Assembly: GCA_964559135.1 (NCBI GenBank)
Contig: CAZLGG010000072.1
Location: 1 to 20,657 of the forward strand
Direction: 5' to 3'
DNA: 20,657 bases
From: DRQF01 sp964559135
GTDB lineage: Bacteria > Planctomycetota > GCA-002687715 > DRQF01
A program made the translations under genes and the position numbers. Below are positions 1 to 9,583 of the stretch, one piece after another; the first letter of the stretch is position 1; each line of letters starts with the position of its first letter. The notes under the pieces were generated by a model. The model ran no database searches and had not been told where the DNA came from. It saw only the letters and a program-made list of their open reading frames with translations.

Positions 1-2
1 CC

Positions 3-371
3 TTCCGTCTCGGGTTGGGGGGCCGCATGGGTACGGGCCGCCAATTCATGTCGTGGATCTCGATCGACGACGCCGTCCGCGCCTTTCTCCATGCCCTCGA
101 GGTCGAGACTCTTCGAGGGCCCGTGAACACCGTTGCCCCCACCCCGGTGACGAACCTGGCGTTCACCCGGGCTCTCGGTCGGGCTCTTCATCGACCGACG
201 ATTCTCCCCCTCCCGGCCCCTCTCGCACGTATTGCCCTCGGGGAGATTGCGGACGAGCTTCTCCTTTCGAGTTGCCGCGTCCTCCCCCGGAAACTCGAAA
301 CGAGCGGTTTCCGCCACGAGCACCCAACGATCGAGGGGGCTTTGGAGATCCTGGTGGAGAGGATCGGATGA
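3..371 (+). CDS. TIGR01777 family epimerase (SDR39U1/YfcH-like), C-terminal part
   Basis: This is the 3' end of a gene that begins before the window, and the frame is open from base 3. The visible 122 residues start with a glycine-rich stretch (LGGRMGTGRQFMSWI) followed by IDDAVRAFLHALE, a PVN-APTPVTN motif, ALGRALHRP and a GEIADELLLS / RVLPRKL tail. These are characteristic of the C-terminal half of TIGR01777 NAD(P)-dependent sugar epimerase-like proteins of the extended SDR fold. The N-terminal Rossmann nucleotide-binding half lies outside the window. The physiological substrate of this family is generally unknown. It ends with TGA at 369-371 and is convergent with the DinB gene on the other strand. 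Confidence 0.9.
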   Translation, partial: FRLGLGGRMGTGRQFMSWISIDDAVRAFLHALEVETLRGPVNTVAPTPVTNLAFTRALGRALHRPTILPLPAPLARIALGEIADELLLSSCRVLPRKLETSGFRHEHPTIEGALEILVERIG

Positions 372-407
372 GCTTTCCTCGAAGACCGCCTCCCCGACCG
401 CGACACC

Positions 408-953
408 TCACGACGACTCGGGCCTCAAATAGGACTTAGGGGTCGCGTTGAAGTTCTTGGACTCACCCTTGGGGATCGTCAGCGACTTCCAGTCGTCCCC
501 CGCGAAGTGCTTCGCCAAAAAGACGATCTGGCCCACATGGAAGGCATAGTGCGACATCTGTCTCTGAACGGCTTGAAGGACAGTGAATCGCTCTTTTCGA
601 ATCGTGACCGTTCGTGCGAGGTCGTCGTCGATCAAAGGATCGAGAGCCGCGAAAAGATGTCCCCAGCCTTTCTCCCATGCGGCCATGAGAACTCCCCTGC
701 TCGCCCCTTCGGCGATTTCGAATTCGCCGTCGCGATCCCGGTCCGGCTTCTCTCCGTCCGTCGAGAGAAAGTCCCTCCAGCGGGAGCGCATGTTTCCGGC
801 CATGTGTTTCACCAGCACGGCCAAGCTGTTGTCGGCGGGACCGGGGGCCGAAAAAAAGTCCTCATCGTTCACCTGTTCCAAGGCCCGCTCCGCGAAGCGT
901 CTCAGGTTCGCGAATTCACGACGAAAGAGGTCCATCTGGTTTTCCACTGTCAT
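408..953 (-). CDS. DinB/DUF1572 family putative metal-dependent protein
   Basis: The protein has 181 residues and a four-helix-bundle DinB-like sequence. The three histidines expected for the DinB metal site are visible: H50 (LVKHMAGNM) and H135/H139 (QMSHYAFHVGQ). The 'SHYAFHVGQIVFLAK' segment and the 'PKGESKNFN' tail are typical of DUF1572 members. The frame stays open upstream, but I chose the ATG at 953 because GGAG lies just before it and because the DUF1080 gene ends at 976 on the same strand, leaving a 22-base gap that suggests co-transcription. DinB-superfamily proteins include thiol-dependent transferases; no substrate can be assigned here. Confidence 0.85.
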   Translation of the reverse strand: MTVENQMDLFRREFANLRRFAERALEQVNDEDFFSAPGPADNSLAVLVKHMAGNMRSRWRDFLSTDGEKPDRDRDGEFEIAEGASRGVLMAAWEKGWGHLFAALDPLIDDDLARTVTIRKERFTVLQAVQRQMSHYAFHVGQIVFLAKHFAGDDWKSLTIPKGESKNFNATPKSYLRPESS

Positions 954-975
954 CGATCCGTACTCCGTACCGCGC

Positions 976-2268
976 TCACCGCGCAATGGGCGCCAACCGG
1001 ATCTTGCGGAAATGGATGGGCACGCCTTCCGATTGCAGACAGATATGCCCGGCGTGCTTCTCCGCATTCCACCCCCGATTCACCTCCTCTCCGTTGACGC
1101 GCAAGATCACGTCGCCGCCATCCGCAACGATCTCATACTCATTCCACTCCCCCACGGGATTCTCCGCCACGTGTGTCTTGGCCCGATTCCGTCCGCGAGC
1201 TCTGAAGCGCTCTTTCGGCGACTCGATGGAGAATCCACCGATGAGCCAAAAGTCCCCCGCGTTTCCGCTTTCGAGCTGCGCCTCCAAGGAGCGCGGCCAA
1301 ACCTTGTCCGGAGGAGTCATGCGGAGGAGAACCCCGCTGTTCCCGGGCTTGCGCGTCTCGGGGTCGAAACGCCATTCCAACTTCAAGACGAAGTCCTTGA
1401 AGCTCCCCTCGGTCCGGATGTATCCGGCGGGTCGGCCCTTGCAGACGAGGACCCCGTCCTGAACCGACCAGACGTCCGTCATCTTCTCTTCGCCGTTCAG
1501 AAAGTAGGTCCACCCCTCGAGGGTCTTGCCGTCGAAGAGCCGCACCTCCTCCGGCATCGGGGCGTCCAGATCGCGAATTCGCATATTCTTGAACCATACC
1601 GGCGTTCCATGGTCCTGCAGGGCGATGTGTCCGCGCTTTTTCGTCCCGAACCCCTCGTACACATTGAATTTGCTCTTGGCCACGAGGGCGTCCCACACGG
1701 GCCCGGCCAGTGGGCAATCGACGATCTTCACGCCATTCAGCCAGTGGCGGACACGATCACCTCGCACGAGGATGCGGACGTGATTCCACTGACCGACCGG
1801 ACGGCTCACCTTGGCAGCCGCCGGAGCCTGAAGATCATAGAGAGCGCCCGCGGCATGGGGGTCCGTCGGCACGACCTTGTGCCCCGTGTCGTCCAGGATT
1901 TGAATCTCCGGTCCCATCTGCCAGGGCGCACCGTGGCGCTCCGTCACACGGAACATGATCCCGCTGTTTCCGCCCTTCCCGACCTTCCAGTCCAGCTCGA
2001 GCTCGAAGTTCTCGTACACCTCGCGGGTGATGATGTCACCGCCTCCCCCCGCGACCAGGCACCCCTCCTCGATGCGCCATCCCTTTCCCGGAAACTCCTT
2101 CTTGCGGTAGCCACGCCAAGCCTCGGCGGACGTGCCATCGAAAAGAAGCCGCCACCCCGCGGCCCGCTGCGCCGGCGTCAAGGTGTTGGACCCAGGGCCG
2201 CCATCCTGGGCCAAACAGGTCGTAACGAGGGCGAGAACACAGACGAGAAGAAGGAAACCGCGATGCAT
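976..2268 (-). CDS. Secreted protein with two DUF1080 (3-keto-disaccharide hydrolase-like) domains
   Basis: The protein has 430 residues. It starts with a signal peptide (MHRGFLLLVCVLALVTTCLAQ), so it is probably exported. Two copies of the DUF1080 concanavalin-like fold follow. The first runs from about residue 33 (WRLLFDG...) through GNSGIMFRV and GPEIQILDD to WFKNMRIRDL near 240. The second runs from VRLFDGKTLEGW through GNSGVLLRM and LEAQLESGNAGDF to IHFRKIRLAPI. DUF1080 proteins are abundant in planctomycetes, and some members hydrolyse 3-keto-glycosides. The substrate here is not known. The ATG at 2268 has AGGAGA seven bases upstream; an in-frame start 30 bases earlier would place a basic leader before the signal peptide and is less likely. 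Confidence 0.88.
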   Translation of the reverse strand: MHRGFLLLVCVLALVTTCLAQDGGPGSNTLTPAQRAAGWRLLFDGTSAEAWRGYRKKEFPGKGWRIEEGCLVAGGGGDIITREVYENFELELDWKVGKGGNSGIMFRVTERHGAPWQMGPEIQILDDTGHKVVPTDPHAAGALYDLQAPAAAKVSRPVGQWNHVRILVRGDRVRHWLNGVKIVDCPLAGPVWDALVAKSKFNVYEGFGTKKRGHIALQDHGTPVWFKNMRIRDLDAPMPEEVRLFDGKTLEGWTYFLNGEEKMTDVWSVQDGVLVCKGRPAGYIRTEGSFKDFVLKLEWRFDPETRKPGNSGVLLRMTPPDKVWPRSLEAQLESGNAGDFWLIGGFSIESPKERFRARGRNRAKTHVAENPVGEWNEYEIVADGGDVILRVNGEEVNRGWNAEKHAGHICLQSEGVPIHFRKIRLAPIAR

Positions 2269-2391
2269 GGTGAATCTCCTGGCTCGGGACGTCGGCATTG
2301 TAGAGCCCCTCGCCGCATCTGGCCACGAGCCCGAGGAGCGATCGTCCCGGTCGATGAGGCCCCCATGTCCTCAGGCAAGAGACTCCAGGCG

Positions 2392-4199
2392 TCAGAGAAG
2401 CCGCACTTCCACGGCATTGCTCGCGGCGATGGTGCCCACCAGATCCTCCACGATGAGGGCCTGGATGCCGAACGTGACGCCGGAAACCCCGGGCATGATC
2501 GCTCCTGAAGACCACGGCGCGCCACCGGGAGCGAAGAAGGCGGGGGGGCAAGACAGCCCCGTCACGGAGCCGGCCAGAGTGAAGAGTTCGGGATGCGACA
2601 TCGCGGCGAACAGATCGCAAGGAGGAAAGACCATCGAGGGCAAGCCGGGAGGCAAGCTCGTCACGGTCTTGTAGTCGGCGATCCCGAGATAGCCATAGAG
2701 CACGAAATCCGCTCCCGGCGGGTGAGTGACCGGAAGCGAGATCGACAACGTCATCGGCTGTCCCGGGATGACGTCGACGTGCCGGTCGACTCCCCCCGTC
2801 GAACCGTTGACGAAAAGGATATCGACAGTTTGACCGGTGGCGCTCAAACCGACGGTACCCGCAGCCGCGGGAGCGAGGGCGAAGTCGCCGCATTCGTCAT
2901 ATCCCACGTCGTAGCCCCCATACAACGGCCGAGGGTCCCCTTCGAAATCCGTGACCAAGGTGGGATCGGAAGGCATCATCCCCGCGTCCACGCACGGCGA
3001 CCCCGGACGAAGTCGGTAATCTCCGCTCCCTGAGTTTTCGAATAGAGGCGGGAGATCGAAGTTCCCCAAGCCCGTGCCCGTCCAACCGCCTGCGATGTCG
3101 CAGTGAGTCACGACAACGGACGAGGAGGGGTAGGACAAGCCAATGGGTTGAGCCGTGGGGCTCACTCGACGAAGGATGCAATTCTCGAAGGTCATATTTG
3201 GCGCGCTCGACATCGCGTTCGCGATCTCAACCGCCTCTGCGGGACCACCCGACGGATTGTTGTCCATCGTGCAGTGAGTGAAGTGGAACGTCTCCGCCGC
3301 CCCCCCGAGAGTCCAGNNNNNNNNNNGTTCTGGAAGAACAGGCAGTTCTCGAAGACTCTGCTCCCCGCGGACATGGTGTTCTCGGTCGCCAGGACGCCGC
3401 CCCAATAGCTCGTATTCGCCTTGAACACGCACCGCCGGAATCGGAGGTTGCCACCTCTCAGGAACACGACACCTCCTCTTTGATTCGTCCCGAAAAACGA
3501 GTTGGGCACCGTATGGTTCCCGGCAAAAAAACAGTCCGTGAATTTGACGCTTCCGCCGGAGCCGTAGCCGTAATTGAATCCATAGGCGTCAAGCGTCACG
3601 GCGCCCCCCTTGTTCGCCGAGTTGTTCATGAACTGACATCCAATGAATTCATGTTGCGGGCAGTCCACCGCGATCGTAATTGCGGACGCACCGCTGTTCC
3701 CCACAAAGGTACAGTCTTCGAAAACGGTTTTCCGGTTACCTAGCATGACGGCGCTCCCTCCGAGCGAGGCCGAGTTGTTCTCGAAGCGACAGCGTCGAAA
3801 CGTGGCATAGGTTCCACCGCCCGTCTGGGGAGGAGGTGAGAAGACGGCCGCTCCGCCCCCAAAGCCCCAAGTACCTACACCATTTTTGATCGTCAAACCC
3901 TCAATGAGCGTGTTCGGCCCCTCCCCATTTCCGATGATGATAACGGTCCCCATCGACGCGCCGGCGAGAATCGTTTGACCGACATCGGAGCCGATGATCT
4001 GAAGTTCCTTGCCCATGAGGTCGATGGTTCCCCCGAAGACTCCAGGGGCGATCGCGATGGTGTCCCCGGAACTCGCGGCATTGATGGCGCCCTGAATCGT
4101 CGGATAGGTGAGAGGCACCTGGAACACCTGCTGCGACACCGCCCCCACCGACAAGGCGAGGACGAACAGGAACGATTGAGCATGTGGCTTCAGAGACAT
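2392..4199 (-). CDS. Secreted right-handed parallel beta-helix protein (choice-of-anchor Q type), interrupted by an assembly gap
   Basis: The N-terminal part (3327-4199) and C-terminal part (2392-3316) are in different frames on either side of ten N bases. They fit together as one protein, and the N run is probably a placeholder for a gap of unknown length. The N-terminus is a signal peptide (MSLKPHAQSFLFVLALSVGA). Next come YPTIQGAINAASSGDTIAIAPG and many short parallel beta-helix coils of the FRRCRFENNSA / FEDCTFVGNSG type. After the gap, further coils (HFTHCTMDNNPSG, FENCILRR) lead to RLRPGSPCVDAG and DFEGDPRPLYGGYDVGYDE, the choice-of-anchor Q signature. A beta-rich domain of about 150 residues follows at the end. 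The ATG at 4199 is preceded by AGGAGGG. It is probably a cell-surface or secreted adhesin or polysaccharide-interacting protein; the ligand is unknown. Confidence 0.85.
3317..3326. other. Assembly gap (10 N)
   Basis: Ten undetermined bases lie inside the beta-helix gene. The reading frame differs between the two sides, so the true gap length is not a ten-base exact value, or the flanks contain an error. Repetitive beta-helix coding sequence is a plausible cause of the break. Confidence 0.99.
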
Positions 4200-4377
4200 G
4201 AGGCCTCCCTCCTTCCACGGTCGGTGGCAAAGGTTCACCGCGCGTCTTTCCCGCTACGTCGAGAAACATGTCTGGCCGCAACGGCCCGCTGACGGAAACC
4301 TGCCGAACGGCCCTCATCGTAGACGAAGAGCCCCCGGATGTCGACGATCCACTCCCCCCCCCTGCTACACTCTCGCC

Positions 4378-4878
<501 letters not shown>

Positions 4879-5090
4879 GCCCCCCCTTGTCCGCGACACC
4901 GGATCGTGGCACCCTGGCGGGTCCAGCGGTGGACGAGTCAGTCGGTCAGTGCCTCTCCAGAGCGTGGACCGAGGGCGGGTATGAAATGCCGGAAGACCGG
5001 CGCCCCGTTCCCCCGGCTCCACGATCCCACCGAATACGAAACGGCGAGAATGCCGTTGCATCGCGTTCCGACGCGAAGAAAGCACTGTCC

Positions 5091-6362
5091 ATGTCTACAC
5101 CCGCCCCGTTGGGTCTCCACCCGGCCCTCGACCGAGCCATCGACGATCTCGGATTCGAAACCCCCACTCCCATTCAAGCCGAAGCGATCCCCATGGCCCT
5201 TCAAGGCCGGGACATCCTGGCGTCCGCCGAAACCGGAAGCGGCAAGACCGCCGCGTTTCTCATCCCGACGATTCACCGGTTGATCACCGGTCCCAAGCGC
5301 AAGGGACCCAGAGTTCTCGTTCTTACCCCCACGCGAGAACTCGCGGTCCAGGTCGCCAACGACTTCAAGAAACTCAGCGCCCACACCCGCCTTCGCAACA
5401 TGCCCATCTACGGCGGCGTCGCCATGCCCCCCCAGGTGCGCGCCTTCAAGAGCGGCGTCGAAGCCCTCATCGCAACACCTGGCCGACTTCTGGATCACCT
5501 CCAGCACGGCTACGCGCAGTTGAACAACATCGAAGTCCTCATCCTCGATGAGGCCGATCGGATGCTCGACATGGGTTTCCTTCCCGACATTCGCCGCATC
5601 CTCGAGCACTGCCCCAAGCAACGGCAAACCCTCTTTTTCTCGGCGACGATGCCGAAAGCCATCAAGACCCTTTCCGACCAGATCCTCCGAGATCCGCACT
5701 GCATCGCCGTCGAGCGCCGCGCGGCGCCGGCCGCCGGTGTTCGGCAACAGGTGATTCCGGTGGCGCAGCTCGAGAAGTCGAAGCTCCTCCTCAACGTCTT
5801 GGCCCGGGACGAAGTCCGCTCGGTCCTGTGCTTCACGAGGACGAAGCACCGCGCCGACCGCCTGACGGATTTTCTCGAGAAGCGGGGCGTCCGGGCCGCC
5901 CGCATCCACGGCAACAGGTCGCAGGGGCAGCGACAGCGAGCCCTCGACGCTTTCCGCAAGGGTCGCGTCCATGTGCTCGTCGCCACCGACGTTGCCGCGA
6001 GGGGCATCGACGTGGATCACATCACCCACGTCGTCAATTTCGACGTCCCGCGCGCCCCCGAGGATTACATTCACCGCGTGGGCCGTACGGGACGCGCCAA
6101 CCGTGAAGGCGACGCCGTCACCTTCGTCAGCCGCGAAGAGGAATCTCACGTCCGGGGCATCGAAAAGGCGCTCAAACAGCGGATCGAACGCGCGCCTCGT
6201 TTCGGCGCGCCCGAGGCCGCCGGCGAACCGCGGAACGCGAAGGGCAGCCGCGGCAAGAAGCCCTATCGCCCGAACAAGAGGTCGGCCAAGGGCAAGCCCA
6301 CGTTCAACGGCCCACCCAATCGCTCCAAGTCCCGAGCAGCGGCCCGCCGCCGCGCTCGCTGA
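5091..6362 (+). CDS. rhlE: DEAD-box ATP-dependent RNA helicase, RhlE-like
   Basis: The protein has 423 residues and the full set of DEAD-box motifs. These include the Q motif (GFETPTPIQ, residues 21-29), motif I AETGSGKT (46-53), PTRELA, TPGR, DEAD (153-156), SAT (184-186), the domain-2 motifs VLCFTRTKHRAD, ARIHGNRSQGQR and VATDVAARGIDVD, and HRVGRTGR (328-335). A basic low-complexity tail rich in K, R, G and P fills roughly the last 60 residues, as is common in RhlE-type proteins, and probably binds RNA. The start is uncertain: ATG 5091 fits the family, while an in-frame ATG at 4986 would add 35 residues of unlikely sequence. No strong ribosome binding site is visible at either. It lies 212 bases after the EVE gene on the same strand. 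Confidence 0.93.
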   Translation: MSTPAPLGLHPALDRAIDDLGFETPTPIQAEAIPMALQGRDILASAETGSGKTAAFLIPTIHRLITGPKRKGPRVLVLTPTRELAVQVANDFKKLSAHTRLRNMPIYGGVAMPPQVRAFKSGVEALIATPGRLLDHLQHGYAQLNNIEVLILDEADRMLDMGFLPDIRRILEHCPKQRQTLFFSATMPKAIKTLSDQILRDPHCIAVERRAAPAAGVRQQVIPVAQLEKSKLLLNVLARDEVRSVLCFTRTKHRADRLTDFLEKRGVRAARIHGNRSQGQRQRALDAFRKGRVHVLVATDVAARGIDVDHITHVVNFDVPRAPEDYIHRVGRTGRANREGDAVTFVSREEESHVRGIEKALKQRIERAPRFGAPEAAGEPRNAKGSRGKKPYRPNKRSAKGKPTFNGPPNRSKSRAAARRRAR

Positions 6363-6392
6363 GCCCGGCAAGGGAGGAGTCAGGAATCGTCC

Positions 6393-7778
6393 TCAGTCGA
6401 GGCCAAGGACGCGCGGAGTCTTCTCCGTCGCCAAGAGGTCGGCGAGGGACTGCCGTTCCGTAACCAGGACGGCACCCTCGTCGGTCACCAACACCTCCGC
6501 CGGCCGTCCGCGATCGTTATAGTTGGACGTCATCGTCATGCCGTAGGCGCCCGCCATGAAAACGGCCAAGACATCTCCACGGGCGAGTCGCGGCATCACC
6601 CGATCCTTCCCCAAGAAATCGGAGGTCTCGCAGATGGGCCCCACGACGTCATAGGTCGCGAACCCCTCAGAAGAAGCCGGGACATCGCCTCGGGGTGGCA
6701 TCGCATCCGCTGAACATGTGACGGGCCAGATGAAGTGATGCGCCTGATAAAGGGCCGGCCGGATGAGGGTGTGCATCCCGGCGTCGCAGATCGCGAAACG
6801 GCGCCCCCCGTTCTCCTTGACATGCTGAACGCGCGTGAGGAGGACCCCGGACGCGGCAACGAGGGATCGTCCGGGTTCGAGGATGATGTGCAGACCCCGG
6901 GCGACGTGGGAATCCAAAAGCGGTGTGACGGCCGCGGCGTACGCCGCGAGCGAAGGGACCTCCCCCGAGCCGTCATCAACGGCCCACCCCCCACCCAAGC
7001 TCAGGGATTCGATGCGGATTCCACGGGTCTCGAGCCCCTCCAGCAGACCGAGAAGCACTCTGACGGCTTCGACGTAGGGCTCCACCGTCTTCACCTGGGA
7101 GCCGATGTGGACGTGGAGTCCCACGAGATCCAGGGAAGGGTGCCCGGCATACGCCGCGAAGATTTCCGGAACTCGGGCCGAATCGATCCCGAACTTATTC
7201 TCCTTTCGACCGGTCGACGTGTAGACGTGCGCCTTGGCATCGACGTCGGGATTGACCCGCACGGCGCAACGAGCCCGGACTCCAAGTCGACTCGCGGCGT
7301 CGGCGATTCTTTCCAGCTCACTTCGGGATTCCACGTTGAAAAGTCCCACGGGACCACGTCCCCTGGGATCCGCTCCCCCGAGGAGTCCCGGCGAATCCAG
7401 AAGTGGGCTGTTCGCCCCCGACAGCGCGGCGGCAATTTCCTCGTCCGTCTTGCCGACACCCGCGAAGCTGATGTCCGACATGGGAATGCCCGCCAGCCAG
7501 GCCCGCTCCAACTCGCCGCCGGAGACCACGTCCATGCCCGCGCCGAGCTCCCCCAAGAGACGGCAGATCCGCAGATTCGAGCAGGCCTTCACCGCATAAT
7601 GGATCTTCGCTCCCAAGGGCTCCCACGCCGAAGCCACCTCGGCATGGGCCTCCCGAATGCCATCGCTCGCATAGACGTAGGTCGGCGTGCCGCAGGCGCG
7701 CGCAACGTCGGCCATGGAGATCCCTCCTGCCTTCAAGACACCGCGGTCATGAGCAAATCCTCGTACCCCGTCGATCAT
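6393..7778 (-). CDS. lysA: Diaminopimelate decarboxylase
   Basis: The protein has 461 residues and is a fold-type III PLP enzyme. It converts meso-diaminopimelate to lysine, the last step of lysine synthesis. Visible features are PTYVYASDGIR, the PLP lysine in HYAVKACSN (K64), GAGMDVVSGGEL, KENKFGID, HVHIGSQ, SLGGGW, EPGRSLVAASG, the active-site cysteine segment GPICETSDFLGKDR and AGAYGMTMTSNYN. I chose the ATG at 7778 because AAGGA lies six bases upstream; the in-frame ATG at 7805 has no ribosome binding site. The gene is convergent with the helicase (30-base gap) and diverges from the Rieske gene. Confidence 0.96.
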   Translation of the reverse strand: MIDGVRGFAHDRGVLKAGGISMADVARACGTPTYVYASDGIREAHAEVASAWEPLGAKIHYAVKACSNLRICRLLGELGAGMDVVSGGELERAWLAGIPMSDISFAGVGKTDEEIAAALSGANSPLLDSPGLLGGADPRGRGPVGLFNVESRSELERIADAASRLGVRARCAVRVNPDVDAKAHVYTSTGRKENKFGIDSARVPEIFAAYAGHPSLDLVGLHVHIGSQVKTVEPYVEAVRVLLGLLEGLETRGIRIESLSLGGGWAVDDGSGEVPSLAAYAAAVTPLLDSHVARGLHIILEPGRSLVAASGVLLTRVQHVKENGGRRFAICDAGMHTLIRPALYQAHHFIWPVTCSADAMPPRGDVPASSEGFATYDVVGPICETSDFLGKDRVMPRLARGDVLAVFMAGAYGMTMTSNYNDRGRPAEVLVTDEGAVLVTERQSLADLLATEKTPRVLGLD

Positions 7779-7798
7779 GGGCTGTCCTTTCCAGGCAG

Positions 7799-7812
7799 TT
7801 GTCATGCGACAA
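7799..7812. promoter_or_regulatory. Short perfect inverted repeat in the lysA/Rieske divergent region
   Basis: TTGTC-ATGC-GACAA is a perfect 5-bp-arm inverted repeat in the 54-base space between two divergent start codons. It could be an operator for either gene. Short palindromes are common by chance, so this is only a candidate. Confidence 0.3.
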
Positions 7813-7832
7813 TTCGATGACACCATATTGCC

Positions 7833-9575
7833 ATGGCTTCACCACACGATTCTACGCAGGCCGCTTGGAGTCCCGTTCTAACGACGGAGAAGCTCCCCGC
7901 GGGGTCGATGGTTCACGTCAAGCCGAACGGCCACCAGATCCTCCTGCTTCGCGACGAAGAGGGCAACGTCCGCGCCCTCGACAACCGATGCCCCCACGAG
8001 GGCTACTCTCTCGCCCAGGGAGATCTAAAGGGTCAGGCGTTGACATGCTCGTGGCACAACTGGAAGTTCGACATTCGAACGGGCCGGTGTCTCCTCGGGG
8101 GCGAGAGCGTGCGGTCGTTTCCCGCGAGAATCGCGGGGGACATGATCGAGGTGGACCTGACGCCTCCGGATCCCAAGGTCCTCGAGGAGGGCATTCTTCG
8201 GAGTTTCCACGAAGGGCTCTTCAAGCACGAAAACGACCGAGCGATTCGCGACGGCATCCGCTGGATCGAAGCCGGATTCTCGCCGTGGGATTTGCTCTCC
8301 GAGGTCGGATACCACGACGCCCTGCATGCCGAATACGGTCTCAGCCACGCCCTGGCCGCAGCGGCCGATTGGGGACGCTACCTCGGTCGCTTGAACGGGA
8401 GCGAGGCCATGTACGCCATCGCTCCCGCCATCGACATGTGCGGCGAGGAGAGCCATCGCCTCTCGCCTCGGGAGCGCCCGGCGCCGAAGCCGGGTGGAAC
8501 GCTCGAGACGATTCGCCGGGCGGCGGAAGCCGAAGACGCCGCGGAAGCCGAAGCTCTCTTGCTCGGCGCGTTCGACACGGGCGTCGCCCCCGAGACGATC
8601 GAGACCTGGCTCTGCGATCTGTTCGCGGACCATTTCAACGGGTTCGGCCACACGCTCATCTACCTCATGAAGGCCCGCGAACTCTTCGAGAAGACGGACT
8701 GGCGCCACGCGCGTGATATCTACGGATCACTCCTCTACCGCTATGTCGTCTCCACGCGAGAGGACACGCTCCCGTACATGAAACCCTACGCGGATCGCTT
8801 GGGCACTCTCGAGCCGGAACTCGCCGCACTCCACGAGGGCCTCGTCGGCAACGAGAAGTTCGACGGAGATCGCCTCGCCTTCTCCGTGTTGGACGGGAAC
8901 GCGAAAGAGGCCCTCGACGCCCTGGAAGAAGCGCTCCGAGCAGGAGCGAGTGTCCAATCCATCGCCAGAGGTCTCGTCGCCGCCGCCGCGCAACGATTCT
9001 TGCGTTTCGATCCAAAGGTGGAGGCCGACCCGGACGTGGCGGAGACGTGGATCTGGGTCACCCACCGATTCACTTACGCCAGCGCCGTGAGGAACGTCGT
9101 CGATCGTTTGCAAACACCGGCGGCGATTCGCTATCTCTTCCACGCTTTGGCATTCATCCATACCGGACGCCGGATGGATCAACGCCCCCCCGAACGCGAC
9201 CGTTTCCTCCCGGCTTCCGGCACCGTCGACGATATGCTTGCAGCGATTCGGGGCGGAGATCGTATCGGTGCCGTGAATCAGGCCCTCGGAATCCTGGAAG
9301 CGGGCCAAGCCGCGGCCCTGCGCCTTGCCCTAGAGGATTTTCTGCTCGCGGACCCCGCCGTCCGCCCCATCGTATGGACCCATCTCCTCAAGACTGTGAC
9401 CGCTGCGTGGGATGAATATGACCACGTGCACGGGCACCCCGACGGCAACGCGGCGATTCTGGCCGTCGTCCGAATGCTCGCATCCCATCCCAAGGAACGG
9501 AGTCTCGCCGGTCAGGTCCGAACGTCCCTCCGCTGGGTGGTCGAGGGGATCATTCCGAAAAAGCTGACGCAGTGA
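7833..9575 (+). CDS. Rieske [2Fe-2S] protein with a large helical C-terminal region
   Basis: The protein has 580 residues. Residues 12-110 form a Rieske domain with the cluster ligands C53-x-H55 and C72-x2-H75 (CPHEGYSL ... CSWHNWKFD), which resembles small ferredoxin-type or dioxygenase-type Rieske domains. The remaining 460 or so residues are mostly helical, with no signal peptide and many histidines. Recognisable segments are YHDALHAEYGLSHAL, HFNGFGHTLIYLMKA, VTHRFTYASAVRNV, YLFHALAFIHTGRRMD and THLLKTVTAAWDEYDH. This is not the usual aromatic-ring hydroxylase catalytic domain: I see no clear 2-His-1-carboxylate D-x2-H-x4-H pattern. A loose resemblance to questin oxidase-like proteins is possible but unconfirmed. 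The function is probably a redox reaction on an unknown substrate. It ends 8 bases before the convergent serine hydrolase gene. Confidence 0.85.
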   Translation: MASPHDSTQAAWSPVLTTEKLPAGSMVHVKPNGHQILLLRDEEGNVRALDNRCPHEGYSLAQGDLKGQALTCSWHNWKFDIRTGRCLLGGESVRSFPARIAGDMIEVDLTPPDPKVLEEGILRSFHEGLFKHENDRAIRDGIRWIEAGFSPWDLLSEVGYHDALHAEYGLSHALAAAADWGRYLGRLNGSEAMYAIAPAIDMCGEESHRLSPRERPAPKPGGTLETIRRAAEAEDAAEAEALLLGAFDTGVAPETIETWLCDLFADHFNGFGHTLIYLMKARELFEKTDWRHARDIYGSLLYRYVVSTREDTLPYMKPYADRLGTLEPELAALHEGLVGNEKFDGDRLAFSVLDGNAKEALDALEEALRAGASVQSIARGLVAAAAQRFLRFDPKVEADPDVAETWIWVTHRFTYASAVRNVVDRLQTPAAIRYLFHALAFIHTGRRMDQRPPERDRFLPASGTVDDMLAAIRGGDRIGAVNQALGILEAGQAAALRLALEDFLLADPAVRPIVWTHLLKTVTAAWDEYDHVHGHPDGNAAILAVVRMLASHPKERSLAGQVRTSLRWVVEGIIPKKLTQ

Positions 9576-9583
9576 TCCCGGGC

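Noticed and set aside
583..2508. Plus-strand open frame of 641 codons
   Set aside because: Antisense to the DinB and DUF1080 genes, which have clear families, start sites and a signal peptide on the minus strand.
4938..6371. Minus-strand open frame of 477 codons
   Set aside because: Antisense shadow of the DEAD-box helicase; no family features.
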